Source: UBA685 sp049890115
GTDB lineage: Bacteria; Pseudomonadota; Alphaproteobacteria; Puniceispirillales; Puniceispirillaceae
Assembly (NCBI GenBank): GCA_049890115.1
Contig: JBMHCC010000007.1
Span: 1-64,000 of the forward strand
Reading direction: 5' to 3'
Length of the DNA: 64,000 bases
Made by a program: the position numbers and the translations under genes. The notes beneath the pieces were generated by a model that was not told the origin of the DNA, made no database searches, and saw nothing but the letters and a program-made list of their open reading frames with translations. Shown piece after piece: positions 33,318 through 40,988 of this stretch (the stretch's first letter is position 1; every line of letters starts with the position of its first letter).

Positions 33318-34445
33318 CTAGCTGGCACGAAAGGGGCTAAAGGTAGCAATTTCTTTAGCCTCTGCCAGAACAGCTTCATTTTCCATACGCAGAAAACGCG
33401 CAACCGCATCAGAAAAGCCATCATGGCTGATATAATGGGCTGAACTAGTCATGCTTGGCAGATAGCCACGCTGAACCTTGTGAATGCCTTGTGCGCCTGC
33501 CTCAACACGCGATAAACCATTGGTGATGGCAAAATCAATCGCCTGATAATAACAGGTTTCGAAATGTAAGTTCGGAATATCTGTGATTGCACCCCAGTTA
33601 CGGCCAAACAGGCAATCATCACTCATCAGATTCAAAGCACCAGCAATATAGTCTCCATCATATTCAGCCAGCACCAGCAAGATAGATTGTGCCATTGTCT
33701 GCCCAATTAATTCGAAAAAACCGCGGGTTAAATAAGCGCCGCCCCATTTTTTATCGATCGTCGCAAGATAGAATTGATAGAATTTATCCCAATGTGAGGG
33801 CGTGATATCATCGCCAGTTAATTGGTGAAACCGCACCCCATATTCATCAAGTGAGCGGCGTTCTTTACGAATATTTTTACGTTTTCGTGATGCGAAAGCT
33901 GCCAGAAAATCATCAAAAGAGCTGTAATTGTCATTGTGCCAGTGAAATTGCACGCCTGAGCGCAACTGCCAGCCAGCTTGTTCAAATGCTGTTCTATCAT
34001 CAGCTGAAATAAAATTCACATGTGCTGATGACAGGCCAAGCTTATCTGTCATCTCAGATAAGGCATGTATCAAAGCTGCTTTGGCGCTTTGATCGCCCTT
34101 GGTCAGAAGACGCGGGCCTGGCACAGGGGTAAAAGGAACAGCGCCTAGCATTTTGGGATAATAACGCCCGCCAGCACGCTCAAAGCCATGTGCCCAGCTA
34201 TGATCAAACACATATTCACCATAAGAATGTGTTTTGACATAATTTGGCATGGCACCGATTAGGCGGCCTTCTGTATCACATAAGAGCAGGTGATAGACTT
34301 CCCAGCCAGTGTCACTGCCAACAGAATCGCTTTGTTCCAAGGCTGCCAAAAACTGGTGTTTCAGAAACGGGTTAGCATCAGGACAAAGCGCGTTCCATTC
34401 CTCTGCAGGCACATCATCTATTGTGCGGCATGGTTCAACCAGCAT
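33318..34445 (-). CDS. GNAT-fold / FemAB-like acyltransferase family protein (DUF482 type)
   Basis: A 375-residue protein of the COG3146-type family common in alphaproteobacteria. Blocks seen are AEEWNALCPDANPFLKHQFL, DHSWAHGFERAGGRYYPKML, VPFTPVPGPRLL, SRKRKNIRKERRSL, and the C-terminal FGRNWGAITDIPNLHFETCYYQAIDFAI and AGAQGIHKVQRGY. The fold is of GNAT/FemX type and points to transfer of an acyl or aminoacyl group, but I know of no confirmed substrate. It is convergent with clpA and upstream of nothing obviously related. Confidence 0.75.
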   Translation of the reverse strand: MLVEPCRTIDDVPAEEWNALCPDANPFLKHQFLAALEQSDSVGSDTGWEVYHLLLCDTEGRLIGAMPNYVKTHSYGEYVFDHSWAHGFERAGGRYYPKMLGAVPFTPVPGPRLLTKGDQSAKAALIHALSEMTDKLGLSSAHVNFISADDRTAFEQAGWQLRSGVQFHWHNDNYSSFDDFLAAFASRKRKNIRKERRSLDEYGVRFHQLTGDDITPSHWDKFYQFYLATIDKKWGGAYLTRGFFELIGQTMAQSILLVLAEYDGDYIAGALNLMSDDCLFGRNWGAITDIPNLHFETCYYQAIDFAITNGLSRVEAGAQGIHKVQRGYLPSMTSSAHYISHDGFSDAVARFLRMENEAVLAEAKEIATFSPFRAS

Positions 34446-34524
34446 GTCCGACCCTATTATAAAACAGACTATTTACATGGAAAGAGATGGTCTGAACGAG
34501 CAATAATTCAAGTCACTAAAATAT

Positions 34525-34992
34525 CTATTTTAGCTCAAAAACTGCGTCAATCTCAACGCAAACGCCGCGTGGCAGAGCGTTTGTGCCAACCGCAAAGCGC
34601 GCATGATTGCCAGCTTCTCCCATGACTTCTGCCAACAAGTCAGATGCTCCATTTATCACTTCTGGCTGGCTGGTAAAATCATTGGTGCAGGCAACAAAGC
34701 CGCCTAATTTCACAGCTCTTTTCAGTTTTGATAAATCGCCGCCGCAAGCTGCTTTGGCCTGTGCCAAAATATTGATGGCACAAATGCGAGCCTGTTCTTT
34801 GGCTTGGTCTAGGGTGACATCATCGCCGACAGTGCCTGTCAGCGTAATTTTGCCATCCACCAATGGTACCTGACCTGAAATAAAGATAAGATTGCCAGCT
34901 ATGACATAAGGCACATAATTGGCAGCAGGGGCTGGCGCATCTGGTAATGTCACGCCTAGTTCTTGTAATTTTTTGGTGATTGGATCTGTCAT
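34525..34992 (-). CDS. RidA-family (YjgF/YER057c/UK114) enamine/imine deaminase
   Basis: A 155-residue member of the larger RidA branch (COG0251-like). Family blocks are AANYVPYVIAGNLIFISGQ, the central ARICAINILAQAKAACGG, LGGFVACTNDFTSQPEVINGASD, and the C-terminal NALPRGVCVEIDAVFEL. RidA enzymes hydrolyse reactive 2-aminoacrylate-type intermediates made by PLP enzymes; not every branch is shown to do this. It lies on the same strand as the GNAT-like gene (79 bases apart) and may be its operon partner. Confidence 0.9.
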   Translation of the reverse strand: MTDPITKKLQELGVTLPDAPAPAANYVPYVIAGNLIFISGQVPLVDGKITLTGTVGDDVTLDQAKEQARICAINILAQAKAACGGDLSKLKRAVKLGGFVACTNDFTSQPEVINGASDLLAEVMGEAGNHARFAVGTNALPRGVCVEIDAVFELK

Positions 34993-35067
34993 AATTGCTC
35001 TCTATTTATCTTGGGGTAGGAAACTGAGATCAGTGTGCCTTTATAATAGGGCAGCTGTCTATAGGAT

Positions 35068-35101
35068 AAAAAAAGCTCCTGATGCTGGTATCATCAGGAG
35101 C
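35068..35101 (-). terminator. Rho-independent terminator of nrdJ
   Basis: Read on the minus strand, the 10-base stem GCTCCTGATG / CATCAGGAGC (35075-35084 with 35092-35101) has a 7-base loop and is followed by seven T residues (A run at 35068-35074). It lies about 60 bases after the nrdJ stop. Confidence 0.93.
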
Positions 35102-35163
35102 AAGTTTTGCGTTAGCAGACAGCCCAAGACCAAAAGGCCATCAGCTGCATTTCTTTAGGAGGA

Positions 35164-38100
35164 TTAGCTACATCCTGTTGTTGACCCGCATGTGTTACAT
35201 TTCAAGCAAGTGCCATTTCGTACCAGAGTAAAGTTTTGACATTCAGGACATGATTCACCCTCATAGCCCTGCATCTTTGCTTGTTGTACCTGATCTGATT
35301 TGCTGACGCTTGCTGCAGTTGTTACTGCGGCTGCCACTGTCTCAGCAGCTGGTACATTCACAGATGGTGCCAATGTTGCTTCAGCAGCTGTGCTCTCCCC
35401 AGCAAAGGCAGTAGCAGCAGCGGCAGTGCCATTATTGGAATAGACAACAAGGCCTTGCTTGCGGATGAAACCACGGCTTGTCACCTTATTCAGCAATTCA
35501 GATTGTGCCTCACCAGCTCCTGTTGTGCTGGTATCAAGATCTTCTTTTGACACATGACCCAAATCATGACGATCAAGATATGACACGGCTAGTTCACGGA
35601 ATGTATAGTCAAGGATAGATGTTGCCATCTTAATAGCATCATTGCCTGTTACAATCCCTTGTGGTTCAAAGCGTGTGAATGTGAATGCCTCAACATATTC
35701 TTCCAATGGCACACCATATTGCAGGCCAATGGAAACAGCGATGGCAAAATTATTCATCAATGAACGGAAGGCTGCGCCTTCTTTATGCATATCGATGAAA
35801 ATTTCACCCAGACGGCCATCCTCATATTCGCCAGTCCGCAGATAGACTTTATGACCGCCAACTGTTGCCTTTTGGGTATAGCCCTTGCGGCGTTGTGGTA
35901 ATTTTTCACGTTCTGTTTGTGCGATAACACGCTCGACAATTTTCTCAACAATCTGTGGTACAGCTGCTGCCTGTGGGGCAGCTGCCAAATCCACAACGCT
36001 GTCATCATCCTCATCATCTTCAACTAGTGATGATGATAAAGGCTGGCTGAGCTTTGAGCCGTCACGATAGAGCGCATTTGCTTTCAGGCCAAGACGCCAT
36101 GACAACATATAAGCATCACCACATTCAGACACATCTGCTGAATTTGGCATGTTGATTGTCTTTGAAATCGCGCCAGAGATGAAAGGCTGAGAGGCTGCCA
36201 TCATGGTAATGTGGCTATCAACTGACAAGAAGCGCTTGCCAATACGGCCACACACATTCGCACAATCAAAAATCGGCAGATGCTCATCTTTCAAATGCGG
36301 GGCACCTTCTAATGTCATGGCGCCACAAACATGGATGTTAGCTGCTTCGATTTCATCTTTGCTGAAACCAAGGGCTTCTAGCATGTTAAAGTTGAAATCA
36401 TTTAACTGCTCATCACTAAAGCCAAGCGTATCACGGCAGAAATCAAGGCCTAATGTGAAATGATTGAAAGCAAATTTCACATCAAATGCATTTTCAAGCG
36501 CGCTAGCTAGCTTTTGCAACTCAGTATCGCCAAACCCTTTATCACGCAGAGCATTTAAAGAGACAGACTGGCATTTTTCAAGATTGCCATTACCAACCGC
36601 ATAGCGTGTGATGTCATCTATCTGATCAGCGCTATAGCCAAGGCGTGTTAATGCCTCTGGCACTACGCGGTTAATGATTTTGAAATAACCACCACCTGCT
36701 AGCTTTTTGAATTTCACAATCGCAAAATCAGGCTCAATACCAGTGGTATCACAATCCATGACAAGGCCGATTGTGCCTGTTGGTGCAATCACTGTTGATT
36801 GTGCATTACGATAGCCATGCTTTTCACCAAGTGATAGCGCGTCATCCCATGCCAGTTTAGCGGCATCCACCAAACCAGCTTCAGGGCAATTATCAGCATC
36901 AAGTGGCACAGGCAGAACAGATAGGCCTTCATAGCCTGTGTTTTCTGAATGTGCTGCACGGCGATGGTTGCGCATGACACGCAGCATATTATCAGCATTT
37001 TCCTCATATTTCGGGAACGCGCCAACTTCGCTTGCGATCTCAGCTGATGTGGCATAAGAGCGGCCAGTCATAATCGCTGTGATAGCACCGCAAAGCGCGC
37101 GGCCTTCATCTGAATCATAAGAATGACCAGATGCCATTAGCAAGCCGCCAATATTGGCAAAGCCAAGGCCTAATGTGCGGTAATCATAAGACCCTTGTGC
37201 AATCTCTTTTGAGGGGAATTGCGCCATCATAACAGAAATTTCAAGTGCCAGTGTCCACAAGCGCACCGCATGTTCAAATGTCTCAATATCAAATGAGCCA
37301 TCTTCATGACGGAACTGCATTAAGTTCATTGAGGCAAGGTTACAGGCTGTATCATCCAAGAACATATATTCTGAACATGGGTTTGATGCATTGATTCTGC
37401 CACCAGCTGGGCAGGTATGCCACTCATTGATAGTGGTATCATATTGCAGGCCTGGATCAGCACATGCCCATGCAGCATAAGCGATTTTTTCCCACAACTC
37501 ATCAGCCTTCACACGCTTGGCGACCTTGCCGTCAATGCGCTGGATAAGCTCCCAATCACCGCCATTATTGACAGCATTCAAGAATTCATTTGTTACGCGC
37601 ACAGAGTTATTAGAATTCTGGCCTGCAACAGTCAGATAGGCTTCTGAATCCCAATCTGTGTCATAGGTTTTAAATTCAATTTCAGTGTAACCTTGCTGTG
37701 CAAACTGAATAACGCGCTGAATGTAATTTTCAGGCACCATGTCTTTGCGGCCTGCGATAATCGCTTTTTTCAGTTCTTTATTTTCGCGTGGATCAAACCG
37801 ATTTTCGGCATCAGATGATGTGCAGGCAGCCATCACAGCATTCATGTGCTTTTGGGTGATTTTTGAGCCAGCAACTAGGGCTGCTACCTTTTGTTCTTCA
37901 ACCACTTTCCAATCGATATATTCTTCAATATCGGGGTGATCAATATCAACTGTTACCATCTTGGCAGCACGGCGTGTTGTGCCGCCTGACTTAATCGCAC
38001 CAGCTGCTCTGTCACCGATTTTCAAAAAACTCATCAGGCCAGATGATTTGCCGCCACCAGATAGGCCTTCGCCAGAACCACGTAGCTTTGAGAAGTTAGA

Positions 38101-38796
38101 GCCTGTGCCTGAACCATATTTGAACAGACGTGCTTCACGCACCCACAAATCCATGATGCCGCCATCATTAACCAAATCATCGCTGACTGATTGGATGAAA
38201 CAAGCATGTGGCTGTGGATGTTCATAAGATGATTTTGAACGAACCAGCTTACCTGTTTCGAAGTCAACATAATGGTGGCCTTGGCTTGGCCCATCAATAC
38301 CATAGGCCCAGTTCAGGCCAGTATTAAACCATTGTGGTGAGTTTGGTGCTGCCATCTGAAGGGCAAGCATCGCACACATTTCATCATAATAAGTTCTAGC
38401 ATCAGCTTCAGTGGTGAAATAACCACCTTTCCAGCCCCAATAAGTCCATGTGCCAGCCAGACGATGATAAACCTGTTTCGCTGATGTCTCACCACCAAAG
38501 CGATCTGCCTCATCCAGCTTCTTCAGGGCTTTGTCATCAGCCTTTGAACGCCACAACCATGATGGAACGTCATTCTCCTCGACCTTGACCAGCTTGGCAG
38601 GCACGCCAGCTTTGCGGAAATATTTCTGCGCTAAAATATCAGCTGCTACCTGAGAGAATTGCTCAGGCACCTCAATATTTTCTGCACGGAATACAATAGT
38701 CCCGTCGGGGTTTTTAATCTCACTCGTTGCTGAGCGGAACTTAATCAAAGAAAAGGGGTCCCGACCTTCTTTTGTGTGCCGTCTTTCAAAACGCAT
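35164..38796 (-). CDS. nrdJ: Class II (adenosylcobalamin-dependent) ribonucleoside-diphosphate reductase NrdJ
   Basis: A 1210-residue enzyme that makes deoxyribonucleotides using adenosylcobalamin. Visible features are the N-terminal SLIKFRSATSEIKNPDG, NPCSEYMFLDDTACNLASMNL with active-site residues, GLVMDCDTTGIEPDFAIVKFKKL, and a long C-terminal extension. That extension ends in a zinc-finger-like region (CPECQNF, CLKCNTCGSTTGCS) that carries the redox cysteines. Length is normal for the alphaproteobacterial form. No nrdA/B genes are visible, so the cell may depend on B12. An NrdR-box pair lies upstream and a strong terminator downstream, so it is a single-gene unit. Confidence 0.96.
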   Translation of the reverse strand: MRFERRHTKEGRDPFSLIKFRSATSEIKNPDGTIVFRAENIEVPEQFSQVAADILAQKYFRKAGVPAKLVKVEENDVPSWLWRSKADDKALKKLDEADRFGGETSAKQVYHRLAGTWTYWGWKGGYFTTEADARTYYDEMCAMLALQMAAPNSPQWFNTGLNWAYGIDGPSQGHHYVDFETGKLVRSKSSYEHPQPHACFIQSVSDDLVNDGGIMDLWVREARLFKYGSGTGSNFSKLRGSGEGLSGGGKSSGLMSFLKIGDRAAGAIKSGGTTRRAAKMVTVDIDHPDIEEYIDWKVVEEQKVAALVAGSKITQKHMNAVMAACTSSDAENRFDPRENKELKKAIIAGRKDMVPENYIQRVIQFAQQGYTEIEFKTYDTDWDSEAYLTVAGQNSNNSVRVTNEFLNAVNNGGDWELIQRIDGKVAKRVKADELWEKIAYAAWACADPGLQYDTTINEWHTCPAGGRINASNPCSEYMFLDDTACNLASMNLMQFRHEDGSFDIETFEHAVRLWTLALEISVMMAQFPSKEIAQGSYDYRTLGLGFANIGGLLMASGHSYDSDEGRALCGAITAIMTGRSYATSAEIASEVGAFPKYEENADNMLRVMRNHRRAAHSENTGYEGLSVLPVPLDADNCPEAGLVDAAKLAWDDALSLGEKHGYRNAQSTVIAPTGTIGLVMDCDTTGIEPDFAIVKFKKLAGGGYFKIINRVVPEALTRLGYSADQIDDITRYAVGNGNLEKCQSVSLNALRDKGFGDTELQKLASALENAFDVKFAFNHFTLGLDFCRDTLGFSDEQLNDFNFNMLEALGFSKDEIEAANIHVCGAMTLEGAPHLKDEHLPIFDCANVCGRIGKRFLSVDSHITMMAASQPFISGAISKTINMPNSADVSECGDAYMLSWRLGLKANALYRDGSKLSQPLSSSLVEDDEDDDSVVDLAAAPQAAAVPQIVEKIVERVIAQTEREKLPQRRKGYTQKATVGGHKVYLRTGEYEDGRLGEIFIDMHKEGAAFRSLMNNFAIAVSIGLQYGVPLEEYVEAFTFTRFEPQGIVTGNDAIKMATSILDYTFRELAVSYLDRHDLGHVSKEDLDTSTTGAGEAQSELLNKVTSRGFIRKQGLVVYSNNGTAAAATAFAGESTAAEATLAPSVNVPAAETVAAAVTTAASVSKSDQVQQAKMQGYEGESCPECQNFTLVRNGTCLKCNTCGSTTGCS

Positions 38797-38869
38797 AATA
38801 TACCTCGTGGATAACTTCTAATGAAACCTTATATTCTAATAAGTTAGATGATTTTCTTAAACCGCCATA

Positions 38870-38885
38870 ACACCATATATAGTGG
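38870..38885 (-). promoter_or_regulatory. NrdR box 1 upstream of nrdJ
   Basis: The 16 bases ACACCATATATAGTGG agree with the NrdR consensus ACACWATATMTWGTGT at 14 of 16 positions by eye. It is about 75 bases before the nrdJ start. NrdR is the zinc-finger/ATP-cone repressor of ribonucleotide reductase genes. Confidence 0.8.
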
Positions 38886-38902
38886 TGATAGAATTAAAAG
38901 CT

Positions 38903-38918
38903 ACATGATATAGGGGGT
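38903..38918 (-). promoter_or_regulatory. NrdR box 2 upstream of nrdJ
   Basis: ACATGATATAGGGGGT agrees with the NrdR consensus at about 11 of 16 positions. It lies 33 bases (about three helical turns) from box 1, the phasing usual for paired NrdR sites. TTGCAA on the minus strand nearby could be the -35 element. Confidence 0.6.
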
Positions 38919-38985
38919 GTTTGCAAATATATCTGCCATAATTTTGTCACTTTTTTTGAAATAATTTCATTGACATATTGGTGAT

Positions 38986-39018
38986 GCCGACAACCCCTAA
39001 AGGTACGTGGCTGTTGGC
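38986..39018 (+). other. Hairpin followed by a T-rich stretch before the NDUFA12-like gene
   Basis: GCCGACA (38986-38992) pairs with TGTTGGC (39012-39018; one G-T pair), with an inner CC/GG. TTGCTTTT follows. It could be a terminator or attenuator of a short transcript from TTGACA at 38970, or part of the leader. No known RNA family was recognised. Confidence 0.3.
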
Positions 39019-39135
39019 TTGCTTTTCTGAGGCGTAACAGATACAACAAGGAGCAGAGGCGTTGCGTGATTATGCTGATTTGTCATGTCACAGCGATGTT
39101 GTTAGATGCGTGTTTACCATTTCAGCGGGGTTGGG

Positions 39136-39489
39136 ATGAAATTCATTTCAAAAATATTGATTAAGATGTCTGCCAAACAAATTGGGAAAGATGAATTTGG
39201 TAATCGCTATTATGAAAAGCCTGCCAAGGCAGGCCAACTGCGTGGAAAACGCTTTGTGATTTATAATGGCCAGGTTGAAGCATCAAAAGTGCCGGCAGAC
39301 TGGCATGGTTGGCTTCATTACACAGAATCAACACCCCCGCCACAAGGCGGCTATCAACGTGCTGATTGGCAAGCTGATCATTTGCCGAATCTGACAGGCA
39401 CCAAATTTGCGCATCGCCCACAAGGTCATGTGCTAAAAGGTGGCAAACGCGCAGCGGCAACAGGTGATTATGAAGCTTGGACACCATAA
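39136..39489 (+). CDS. NDUFA12-like NADH:ubiquinone oxidoreductase accessory subunit (17.2 kDa family)
   Basis: A 117-residue protein of the NDUFA12 family, a supernumerary complex I subunit shared by mitochondria and alphaproteobacteria. Marks are GKDEFGNRYYEKP, RFVIYNGQVEASKVPADWHGWLHY and the C-terminal HRPQGHVLKGGKR...YEAWTP. The frame begins at 39106, but ATG 39136 gives the usual length and N-terminus and lies after a G-rich stretch. In alphaproteobacteria it commonly sits apart from the main nuo operon and upstream of an MCE-domain gene, as here. Confidence 0.9.
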   Translation: MKFISKILIKMSAKQIGKDEFGNRYYEKPAKAGQLRGKRFVIYNGQVEASKVPADWHGWLHYTESTPPPQGGYQRADWQADHLPNLTGTKFAHRPQGHVLKGGKRAAATGDYEAWTP

Positions 39490-39542
39490 GCCTAGCCAGA
39501 TACTAGCCAACTGCCGATAGCGTCATTTATACGAGGTGATTT

Positions 39543-39992
39543 ATGCAACGGAATATGATCGAAACAGTCATGGGTGCTGTGGTTTTGGCAGCTGCTGGGT
39601 TTTTTGGTTATGTTGCCTATCAGGCAGCTGATGTGTCATCTGGTGCTGGCTATCAGATACAAGCTGAGTTTGGTTCAGTATCAGGTTTATCTGTTGGTGA
39701 TGATGTGATGCTATCTGGCATTAAAATTGGTAATGTTGTTGGCCAAGAATTAGACCCGATTACCTATTCAGCACGTGTTATGATGCGTGTTGAAGAGGGG
39801 ATTTTGCTTCCCGATGATACATCAGCACGCATAACAACGTCCTCTTTGCTTGGCGGTAATTATTTAGAGCTGATGCCTGGGCTATCTGAGGATATGCTGG
39901 CAGAGGGCGGCGTGATTTATGACACAAGAGACCCTGTTAGCTTGACAGATTTGCTTGGCAAAGTGGTCTTTTCTGCTGGTGATGATGGCTAG
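39543..39992 (+). CDS. mlaD: MlaD-like MCE-domain lipid transport protein
   Basis: A 149-residue inner-membrane-anchored protein. One N-terminal helix (MGAVVLAAAGFFGYVAYQAA) is followed by a single MCE domain (IQAEFGSVSGLSVGDDVMLSGIKIGNVVGQ, then TTSSLLGGNYLELMPG). MlaD forms a hexameric ring that moves phospholipids between the membranes for outer-membrane asymmetry. The other Mla genes (E, F, B, C) are not here, which is common in alphaproteobacteria, where this gene follows the NDUFA12-like one. A DUF2155 gene overlaps its end by 8 bases. Confidence 0.88.
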   Translation: MQRNMIETVMGAVVLAAAGFFGYVAYQAADVSSGAGYQIQAEFGSVSGLSVGDDVMLSGIKIGNVVGQELDPITYSARVMMRVEEGILLPDDTSARITTSSLLGGNYLELMPGLSEDMLAEGGVIYDTRDPVSLTDLLGKVVFSAGDDG

Positions 39993-40359
39993 GGCTGTTA
40001 TCGGTTTTGCACTATCGCTTCTGGTAAGCTTGCCAGCTTTGGCTGATAGTTGGGTCGAAGCAGAATCAGCAAAATTGCAAACGCTGGATAAAATCACAGC
40101 TCGAATTTCAGCATTAGATGTCGCGCGTGACAATCCTGAACGCTTTGGCACTTTGGAAATTTTGGTTCATCGCTGTGCCTATCGCCCACCTGAAGAGGCG
40201 CCTGAAGATGCTGCCTTTTTAACAGTGCGTGATGTCGGTCATGACCCATCATTGCCGCCAAAGCTGGTTTTTTCTGGTTGGATATTCTCATCAAGCCCAG
40301 CCATTTCAGGCTTGGAGCATGCTGTTTATGATGTGACCTTAATCACTTGTAACAGATAA
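39985..40359 (+). CDS. DUF2155 family secreted protein
   Basis: A 124-residue protein with a signal peptide (MARAVIGFALSLLVSLPALA, cleavage before DSW). The DUF2155 body has LDKITARISALDV, FGTLEILVHRCAYRPPEEAPEDAAFL and FSGWIFSSSPAISGLEHAVYDVTLITC. The two cysteines could form a disulfide in the periplasm. Its function is unknown; it is nearly always next to aat or mlaD in alphaproteobacteria. ATG 39985 overlaps the mlaD stop by 8 bases, suggesting coupled translation. Its 3' end overlaps the convergent aat gene by 34 bases. Confidence 0.85.
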   Translation: MARAVIGFALSLLVSLPALADSWVEAESAKLQTLDKITARISALDVARDNPERFGTLEILVHRCAYRPPEEAPEDAAFLTVRDVGHDPSLPPKLVFSGWIFSSSPAISGLEHAVYDVTLITCNR

Positions 40360-40988
40360 TCAATCATCACATCTTCCCCCAATGCTAGATTAAGGTCAGC
40401 ATCTTGTTGCAAGGCAGATTGTAATTGGTCTTGGAACTCTGCTTTTGGTATTTCGGCAAGGCCAAATTGTTTTAAGTGATCATTACTAAATTGGGCATCA
40501 AGCAGGCTAAATTTCCCATATAGCAGGCGTGCTATCAAATGAACCAATGCGATTTTTGAGGCATTTGGTGTGCGCGAAAACATAGATTCGCCAAAAAACA
40601 CCCCGCCTAGCTTTACGCCATAAAGCCCGCCTACCAATGTATCATTATCAAAAACTTCTACTGAATGGGCAAAACCAAGAGAATGAAGCGCAATATAAAG
40701 GCGCTTTATTTCATCATTAATCCAGCTATCTTCACGGGAGCTAGTGATTTCAGCACAGCTATGTATCACATCACTAAATGCGGTATTGATGCGGATTTCA
40801 AAAGGGCGCTGTTTCACCAGCCGCATCAAGCGACGCGGTATATGCACAGGCGCAAGTGGGATAATGCCTCTAATGTCAGGTTCAAAGAAATGAAGCTCTG
40901 GATCATCTACTGATTGCGCCATAGGAAACACACCAAGGCTATAGGCCTTAATAATCGTCTCAGGTGCGAAGATGAACCGCTCGCTCAT
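40326..40988 (-). CDS. aat: Leucyl/phenylalanyl-tRNA-protein transferase
   Basis: A 220-residue cytoplasmic enzyme that adds Leu or Phe from tRNA to proteins starting with Arg or Lys, making N-degrons for ClpS. Typical blocks are IKAYSLGVFPMAQ, the FEPDIRGIIPL segment, HSVEVFDNDTLVGGLYGVKLGGVFFGESMFS, and LLDAQFSNDHLKQFG. Its start overlaps the accC stop by one base (TAATGA), so it is translationally coupled to the acetyl-CoA carboxylase operon. Its 3' end runs 34 bases into the DUF2155 gene on the other strand. Confidence 0.95.
   Translation of the reverse strand: MSERFIFAPETIIKAYSLGVFPMAQSVDDPELHFFEPDIRGIIPLAPVHIPRRLMRLVKQRPFEIRINTAFSDVIHSCAEITSSREDSWINDEIKRLYIALHSLGFAHSVEVFDNDTLVGGLYGVKLGGVFFGESMFSRTPNASKIALVHLIARLLYGKFSLLDAQFSNDHLKQFGLAEIPKAEFQDQLQSALQQDADLNLALGEDVMIDYLLQVIKVTS

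Larger units (their letters stand above)
38797..39135. other. Divergent intergenic region between nrdJ and the NDUFA12-like gene
   Basis: About 340 bases with no gene. It holds the NrdR-box pair (38870-38918) on the nrdJ side and a GC-richer hairpin (38986-39018) on the other. A B12 riboswitch was looked for because nrdJ needs cobalamin, but no convincing B12-box is visible. Confidence 0.7.

Noticed and set aside
38797..39135. Cobalamin riboswitch before the B12-dependent reductase
   Set aside because: No B12-box-like core is visible on the nrdJ strand; the paired AT-rich palindromes fit NrdR sites better.
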